The notes below the pieces were generated by a model. That model had not been told where the DNA came from. It saw only the letters and a program-made list of their open reading frames with translations, and ran no database searches. Below, piece after piece: positions 59,862 through 64,000 of a DNA stretch of 64,000 bases. Each line of letters opens with the position of its first letter. The first letter of the stretch is position 1. This DNA comes from a virus: positions 22,325 to 86,324 of the IMG/VR virus record IMGVR_UViG_3300031823_000003; one strand, written 5' to 3'. The translations under genes and the position numbers were made by a program.

Positions 59862-60365
59862 ATGCCTAAACCAGCGTATTACTACCAAAAGAGATGCGTA
59901 CAGAAACAACGCCGCCTAGTCATGGCTTTGCTGGGCAAGCGGTGTAAGCGGTGCGGGTTCGACGATGAACACGCTCTACAGTTAGATCATGTGGCAGGCG
60001 GAGGAGGGAGAGAGCTGCGAACATTAGGAAGTTACGGGCTTTACAAAAAAGTGCTGTCTTGCAGAGGAGAAGGTTATCAGATTTTGTGCGCGAACTGTAA
60101 TTGGATCAAGCGACACGAAAATAGCGAAAAACGAAATGGTTCATTCGTGCGAATGGCCTCCAGCGAAGGCGGGCTGCTAATGCTGACGCCTCAGCAATCC
60201 GAAGAGAAACGGAGAACTCTGCTGGCTCGGATTGAAAGGCTAAAAGTGTGGATAGAGAAGTGTAAGGATAAATGTCTGGTAACACAAACGAGTAAAGCGA
60301 TAGCAGAGATGTCCAAACTGGAGGGAGAGTTTATTAACCTATTTGGCAGACTACCGACTGTGTAG
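59862..60365 (+). CDS. HNH endonuclease
   Basis: 167 residues. HNH layout: C28-x2-C31, D42-H43 (LQLDHVAGGGGRELR), and C76-x2-C79 with N80 and H85, a zinc-stabilised ββα-metal site. A C-terminal helical region follows. It is a probable homing or nicking enzyme. It sits after the repeat-rich spacer without a good ribosome site. Confidence 0.85.
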   Translation: MPKPAYYYQKRCVQKQRRLVMALLGKRCKRCGFDDEHALQLDHVAGGGGRELRTLGSYGLYKKVLSCRGEGYQILCANCNWIKRHENSEKRNGSFVRMASSEGGLLMLTPQQSEEKRRTLLARIERLKVWIEKCKDKCLVTQTSKAIAEMSKLEGEFINLFGRLPTV

Positions 60366-60387
60366 CGGTCATTGATTTTGGACCAAT

Positions 60388-61407
60388 CTATTGGACTGTC
60401 GGAGTGACGTACCAGCCGTGGCCGCCATCCAGCAATCTACCCTGTCGCATCAGTACCGTGATGTAGTTCATCATGGAGGATCGGGCGACCACGCCTAGTT
60501 CGCGCCCCATTTCCAGCAGATCAGCGGTAGAGATGCGCTGGCCGGGGCCGCGCACTTCGATCAGGATGGCAATTTCGTCCAGACGTTCGGGCGAGTCCGC
60601 GCTGCCATCTTCGGATATCTCGCAGAGCTTGCCTTCGCCGCTGAATCGGTAAGAGAGCGTGAATGCGGCGGCGCGTTTGGGCATGACGGTGACAGTCCGG
60701 CGGTCGCTGCGGGGATTGTTTGGAGCTTTAGGTTCAATAGCGATAAAGGTGTCGGATAGTTCAGTCCAGGCGGTTGCCCCCAGCAAGCGGTCGATAGAGC
60801 GTATGGCGGATCGGTTGTCTTTGGGCTTGGCGCATCGGCTGGTGGCGATTACGGTAATCTGCTTCTGCTTCATGTCGCGTATCATGCCGGAGAGAAAATC
60901 GCCGATGACCACGTTGTCCATGCCGGAGCTGCCGGCGATGTAGAGAATGCCGTCGAGGAAGATGACTTCCACGTCAGGCTCGACGGAACAGGCCAGATCG
61001 TATACGTTGTCAAAGTTCTTTTTACAGGCGTTGTCGATCAGGGAAACCATCGGGATTCGGATAGAACTGCTGATGCCAGCGCATCGCGCGGCTTCTTGGC
61101 AGGAGTTCATGGAGTGATTGCAGGACACGTAGCAGAACGGCGCGGGATGCGATGGGTACCCGAATACATTGAGGTGCTGGCTCCATTGTTCCATGATATG
61201 GAACAACAGCATGGTCTTGCCAGCGTGAGATGGACCGCCGATGAGATGGAGTTCGTGGCGGGCGAACAGGGTATCGACGATGAAACGGGATCGGCGGACG
61301 AGAGGCCGAGTCTGGGATGGAGAGTTGGGCGATTCGAGCGATCCGGGCAATTCTGGCTGAATGGGTTTGGTCGCAGCCGCAGGGGGCTTGCGCTTGGCTT
61401 TAGGCAC
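60388..61407 (-). CDS. RepA-like / AAA_25 ATPase
   Basis: 339 residues on the minus strand. Walker A GGPSHAGKT at 57-65 and Walker B VIFLDG at 148-153 (D152), with an SNH-type sensor region, as in RecA-fold RepA-like helicases (AAA_25). A C-terminal winged-helix-like part (about 275-335: AILIEVRGPGQRISTADLLEMG) follows. In phages such proteins unwind DNA at replication start. GTG start with GGAG upstream. No DNA polymerase is in the window. Confidence 0.8.
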   Translation of the reverse strand: MPKAKRKPPAAATKPIQPELPGSLESPNSPSQTRPLVRRSRFIVDTLFARHELHLIGGPSHAGKTMLLFHIMEQWSQHLNVFGYPSHPAPFCYVSCNHSMNSCQEAARCAGISSSIRIPMVSLIDNACKKNFDNVYDLACSVEPDVEVIFLDGILYIAGSSGMDNVVIGDFLSGMIRDMKQKQITVIATSRCAKPKDNRSAIRSIDRLLGATAWTELSDTFIAIEPKAPNNPRSDRRTVTVMPKRAAAFTLSYRFSGEGKLCEISEDGSADSPERLDEIAILIEVRGPGQRISTADLLEMGRELGVVARSSMMNYITVLMRQGRLLDGGHGWYVTPTVQ

Positions 61408-61461
61408 GAAAGAGGCTCCGCGTACAACTGACGATGATGGTAATTGGGTGGGACCGAATAA

Positions 61462-61489
61462 ATTCTATACCTGATTGACAGGAATGCAA
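61462..61489 (-). promoter_or_regulatory. Promoter for the RepA-like ATPase gene
   Basis: On the minus strand: TTGCAT (61489..61484), 16-nt spacer, TAGAAT (61467..61462), 55 nt before the GTG at 61407. Both boxes are close to consensus. Confidence 0.45.
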
Positions 61490-61522
61490 GAACTATGGGC
61501 GGGATTGGGCAAAATTATTTTC

Positions 61523-61551
61523 TTGACAAGGTGTCATCATGGTGTCAATAT
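61523..61551 (+). promoter_or_regulatory. Promoter overlapping the RHH gene start, with direct repeats
   Basis: TTGACA (61523-61528), 17-nt spacer, CAATAT (61546-61551). Two GGTGTCA direct repeats 11 bp apart (61530 and 61541) fill the spacer, a likely operator for the protein encoded downstream. The -10 runs into the start codon at 61550, which suggests a leaderless message or a slightly later start. Confidence 0.5.
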
Positions 61552-61753
61552 GAGGCGCGTGACGGACAGTAAAACTCCCGAAGTGAAAAAGAAGCGGCGC
61601 AAGGTGGGCCTGCGCCTGCGCTTCCGGACACGCAGGGACTTGGACGAGGTGCGCAGGGCGGCCAGTATCCGGGGCCAGTCGATGAACGCTTATATCGTGT
61701 CGCATATTGTGGCACAGGCCCGGACGCATCTGTCGTACAGGGACGAACTGTAA
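61550..61753 (+). CDS. Ribbon-helix-helix (Arc/CopG-like) regulator
   Basis: 67 residues from ATG 61550. A basic N-terminus is followed by the RHH pattern: strand KVGLRLRFRT, helix RRDLDEVRRAASIRG, turn, helix QSMNAYIVSHIVAQARTH. Likely a repressor of its own promoter. It overlaps the next gene by 1 nt (TAATG). Confidence 0.75.
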   Translation: MRRVTDSKTPEVKKKRRKVGLRLRFRTRRDLDEVRRAASIRGQSMNAYIVSHIVAQARTHLSYRDEL

Positions 61754-61931
61754 TGGACGCTGAAGAGGAAGCCAAGTTCATCCGGTTCCGCGAAGTGGCC
61801 TACCCGGGCAAGACAAAGCGCCGGAGAAAAATACGATATTCGAGCGCCGATGTTTGCGGGATATTGCAACGTTCTGCGAATCGGAGACGCGGAAGTATAG
61901 GTCGCTGCCTAAGATGGCGATTGAAGGGTAG
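61753..61931 (+). CDS. Basic protein with a probable frameshift at an A5 run
   Basis: Starts with MDAEEEAKFIRFREVAYPGK and continues into KTKRRRK. At 61827-61831 (AAAAA) a -1 shift gives the better reading NTIFERRCLRDIATFCESET... ending at TAG 61929-61931. In the unshifted frame the next 35 residues are Arg-rich and less protein-like, and the frame runs into the gene at 61939. This may be an assembly indel or a programmed shift. Function unknown. Confidence 0.45.
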
Positions 61932-61938
61932 ACACAAA

Positions 61939-62151
61939 ATGACATCAGTGCGTGGCGTCAGACAACTGCGGAACAAGCTCAGCATCCGGGCGCGTAACAA
62001 GTACGATGAAATCCTGAGATCGTACAGCAGTGAAATGATCCAGCGGGATTTCCGGCAGTTTGTGATTCAGCATATCGCCGCTATTGCTCCTGAGCTGCTG
62101 ATTGAAGCAGTGGTGCGGGCGGAGGCGGAGATCGAAAGGCAGGACGGATAA
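61939..62151 (+). CDS. Hypothetical helical protein
   Basis: 70 residues from ATG 61939, helical (RARNKYDEILRSYSSEMIQRD; PELLIEAVVRAEAEIER). If no frameshift is real upstream, this is the C-terminal part of a 132-residue protein starting at 61753. Overlaps the next start (TAATG). Confidence 0.55.
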   Translation: MTSVRGVRQLRNKLSIRARNKYDEILRSYSSEMIQRDFRQFVIQHIAAIAPELLIEAVVRAEAEIERQDG

Positions 62152-62453
62152 TGGGCGCAATGGTCACTATTATTGTCGCAGTAACCCAATCCGACATCGA
62201 CAACGGTATCCGCTCGGACTGCTGGAAGTGCCCGATTGCACTGGCACTATGGCGTGTAACAGGATGGAAATGGATCGTCGGCGGATACTCTGCCTCTTAT
62301 CCCGAAAGCAGAGGAGCATACCCTATAGGACATCATGATGCCATGTGTGAATTACCGGAATCGGTGTGGCCTGTCCTGCCGTTCGAGTTCAAGATGCAGG
62401 TGCCGGAATGGGTAATGAGTGGCGGCAAGGTGAAAGTTGAAGTGCTGGCGTAA
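62151..62453 (+). CDS. Hypothetical protein
   Basis: 100 residues with beta-type N-terminus (VTIIVAVTQSDIDNGIR), a CWKC pair and a Trp-rich region (WRVTGWKWIVGGY). No known motif. Confidence 0.6.
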   Translation: MGAMVTIIVAVTQSDIDNGIRSDCWKCPIALALWRVTGWKWIVGGYSASYPESRGAYPIGHHDAMCELPESVWPVLPFEFKMQVPEWVMSGGKVKVEVLA

Positions 62454-62481
62454 GCACAGATTACAGATTGGGGTAGCGTCC

Positions 62482-62655
62482 ATGCGTGAACTGTTCAACA
62501 AAGTATCCGATGCGGGAGTGGTCGCGCTGGCCGTCGTGGTGTTCGCCGGGATCGTCGCCAGGTTCGCGGTGTATGCGTATTGCGATGTCCGGGATGTGTG
62601 GCGGAGACGGGCGCACAGCGGCGAGAACGGGGACTTGGATAGGGATAAGGAGTAG
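62482..62655 (+). CDS. Small membrane protein
   Basis: 57 residues from ATG 62482; one transmembrane segment (AGVVALAVVVFAGIVARFAVYAY in sequence) and a basic, polar tail. It lies 5 nt upstream of the ParB-like gene. Confidence 0.6.
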   Translation: MRELFNKVSDAGVVALAVVVFAGIVARFAVYAYCDVRDVWRRRAHSGENGDLDRDKE

Positions 62656-62660
62656 TCGAT

Positions 62661-63461
62661 ATGGCGGTTCAATTCGGCAAAGAGATCAATCGCACATCGG
62701 AATATCGGGCACTCCCCGAGCATATTGTCATTCGGCCCGCGCTCAACGGCCGGCATGACCTCCCGGATATTGAGTGGCTGATACAGGACATCCTCGCCAA
62801 TGGTCAGCATACTCCGGTGGTCGTTCGCAAGGACGGCGATCGGCCTGTATTATGCGCGGGATTCAGCAGGTACAGGGCAGTGTCGGAGATTAACCGGCGC
62901 AAACTGGTCACGACACCGATGCAGCTCAGGTGTACGTACACTCAGGCGAACGAGCAAGAGGGATTTCTGCTGGCGATTTCCGAGAACCATATGCGGAATG
63001 CGCTGACGGACTTGGACTATGCTCACAACATCAAGATGCTGATGAAAAAGTGGGCGATGACCGAGGAGCAGGTAGCGAACGTTTATTTCCCCGGAGCGGC
63101 AGATGGGAAGTTGAAAGAAGCGGTAAAGTTTGTGCGGCAACGTGCGGCGCTGATTAACCTGTCACCGGAAGCAGAGAAAGCGATGGCGGATGGCAGGCTG
63201 AAAGGGAGCGCGGCGCGGGCGATTGCTAAATTATCGCAGGCACAGCAGACGGAGTTGATTAAGAAGCAGCCGGAAGGGGCGGTGAAGATCAAAGCGTCAG
63301 GTGGTGGTCATAACAACGGCGCTGCCAACCGCAATCATCAGAATAGTCTCCGGCGGTCGATCCAGTCGGCGATTAACACGGGCAAGGTGAGCGTGAATGG
63401 CAGGCAGTACGAGTTGGACGAGGATGTAGTGGCGTGGCTGTCGATGCTGATAGACGGGTAG
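62661..63461 (+). CDS. ParB-like DNA-binding protein
   Basis: 266 residues. ParB/Srx-type N-terminal fold: LPEHIVIRPALNG..., the GFSRYRAVSEIN motif with the G-x-x-R-Y-R type core, and ENHMRNALTDLDYAHNI as the following conserved box. A KorB-like helical region (about 150-215) precedes a basic C-terminal part. Phage ParB-like proteins act in partition, packaging or transcription. No ParA partner is present. Confidence 0.85.
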   Translation: MAVQFGKEINRTSEYRALPEHIVIRPALNGRHDLPDIEWLIQDILANGQHTPVVVRKDGDRPVLCAGFSRYRAVSEINRRKLVTTPMQLRCTYTQANEQEGFLLAISENHMRNALTDLDYAHNIKMLMKKWAMTEEQVANVYFPGAADGKLKEAVKFVRQRAALINLSPEAEKAMADGRLKGSAARAIAKLSQAQQTELIKKQPEGAVKIKASGGGHNNGAANRNHQNSLRRSIQSAINTGKVSVNGRQYELDEDVVAWLSMLIDG

Positions 63462-63525
63462 TGGGAATGTCTTGCTAGAGCATTCAGACATATCGATGCT
63501 GAATGTTCAGTGGAGGATATTCCAA

Positions 63526-63825
63526 GTGGCGAAAAAACAAAACGGTAAATATGTAATCGTTCGCACTTACTCTGCTGGTGTATTTGCGGGAACTATCGAA
63601 TCACGCAGTGGCCAAGAAGTTGTCCTGACGAATGCACGCCGACTGTGGTATTGGGCTGGTGCGGCATCGCTGTCTCAATTGGCGGTTGATGGTACGAGCA
63701 GGCCCGGTGATTGTAAGTTTCCGGTAGCAGTACCGCGAGTGGAACTCTTGCAGGCAATTGAAATTTTGGATGTAACAGAGAAGGCCAAAACTAGTATCGA
63801 AGGAGTGAAAGTATGGCAACAATAG
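63526..63825 (+). CDS. DUF6948-like phage protein
   Basis: 99 residues from GTG 63526 (GGAGG 10 nt upstream). Pattern KYVIVRTYSAGVFAGTIESR, VVLTNARRLWYWAGAASLSQ and a cysteine before the C-terminal part, matching DUF6948 as I recall it. Function of the family is unknown. It overlaps the Gly-X repeat gene by 13 nt. Confidence 0.75.
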   Translation: MAKKQNGKYVIVRTYSAGVFAGTIESRSGQEVVLTNARRLWYWAGAASLSQLAVDGTSRPGDCKFPVAVPRVELLQAIEILDVTEKAKTSIEGVKVWQQ

Positions 63826-64000
63826 GTTACGGTTACGGTTCCGGTTCCGGTTACGGTTACGGTTCCGGTGACGGTTACGGTGACGGTTCCGGTTACGGTT
63901 CCGGTTCCGGTTACGGTTACGGTTCCGGTGACGGTTACGGTGACGGTTCCGGTTACGGTTCCGGTGACGGTTCCGGTTACGGTTACGGTTACGGTGACGG
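63813..64000 (+). CDS. Gly-X repeat protein (3' end outside window)
   Basis: ATG 63813 follows AGGAG. After MATI the frame is only Gly alternating with Tyr, Ser or Asp, encoded by GGTTAC, GGTTCC and GGTGAC hexamers, continuing to the window edge (62 codons seen). Such glycine-rich stretches precede a further domain in some phage proteins. The repeat is likely to be length-variable and may be collapsed in assemblies. Coupled to the DUF6948-like gene. Confidence 0.7.
   Translation, partial: MATIGYGYGSGSGYGYGSGDGYGDGSGYGSGSGYGYGSGDGYGDGSGYGSGDGSGYGYGYGD

Noticed and set aside
60990-61005. CGTATACG copy inside the RepA-like ATPase gene as operator
   Set aside because: It is in coding sequence (Asn-Val-Tyr-Asp) with no promoter-like context; counted only as a possible chance copy.
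63813-64000. CRISPR or satellite array
   Set aside because: The 6-bp units translate as an uninterrupted Gly-X frame with a ribosome site and no spacers, so it is a coding repeat.

Overview
The window is most simply read as about 64 kb of a tailed-phage genome (Caudoviricetes, probably podovirus-like) or of a prophage. The hallmark virion genes all lie on the minus strand: large terminase (40376..42610), portal (37228..39105), scaffold-like protein (34800..35588), major capsid protein (33771..34745), neck/adaptor-like proteins and a 1140-residue nozzle-like tail protein (6504..9923). I see no tape measure, sheath or tail-tube gene, which favours a short tail. No integrase, DNA polymerase, holin or endolysin is recognisable. 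Both ends are cut inside genes, so the genome is larger than the window or was opened arbitrarily. The secreted phosphoesterase and the signal peptides resemble those of Acidobacteriota-type soil bacteria; this host suggestion is an inference only.

Layout. 1-53.1 kb is one long minus-strand transcriptional direction, with many ATGA/GTGA start-stop overlaps. From its promoter-proximal end it holds small zinc-ribbon and membrane proteins (49.2-53.1 kb), a HerA-type ATPase (47.3-49.2 kb), the packaging block (terminase small-subunit candidate, JAMM protease, terminase, portal; 37-46 kb), the head block (31.5-36.3 kb), a set of exported proteins (13.9-28.8 kb), tail proteins (5-13.9 kb), and finally an acyl carrier protein / GNAT-like acyltransferase / membrane-protein cassette beside the last virion genes (1-4 kb). 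53.1-53.97 kb is a divergent control region with several different palindromes and a good sigma70-like promoter. 53.97-59.5 kb is a plus-strand run of small early genes ending in tandem terminators. 59.6-64 kb holds a repeat-rich AT-rich spacer, an HNH endonuclease gene, a RepA-like ATPase on the minus strand, a ribbon-helix-helix regulator, a ParB-like protein and the start of a Gly-X hexamer-repeat gene.

Selfish elements: three unrelated endonuclease families are scattered in the window. They are an HNH-AP2 gene against the grain inside the tail operon, a PD-(D/E)XK gene directly downstream of the capsid gene, and an HNH gene in the early region.

The most unusual features are (i) the ACP + GNAT + four-helix membrane protein cassette, which could form an acyl-ACP-dependent acylation system; (ii) six genes with Sec signal peptides plus a likely lipoprotein inside a virion operon, including a phospholipase C/acid phosphatase-family enzyme and adhesin-like giants of 935, 1024 and 1905 residues; and (iii) a palindrome, CGTATACG, shared between the promoter of a ribbon-helix-helix gene at 4.7 kb and two early promoter regions about 50 kb away, which suggests a regulator-operator circuit.
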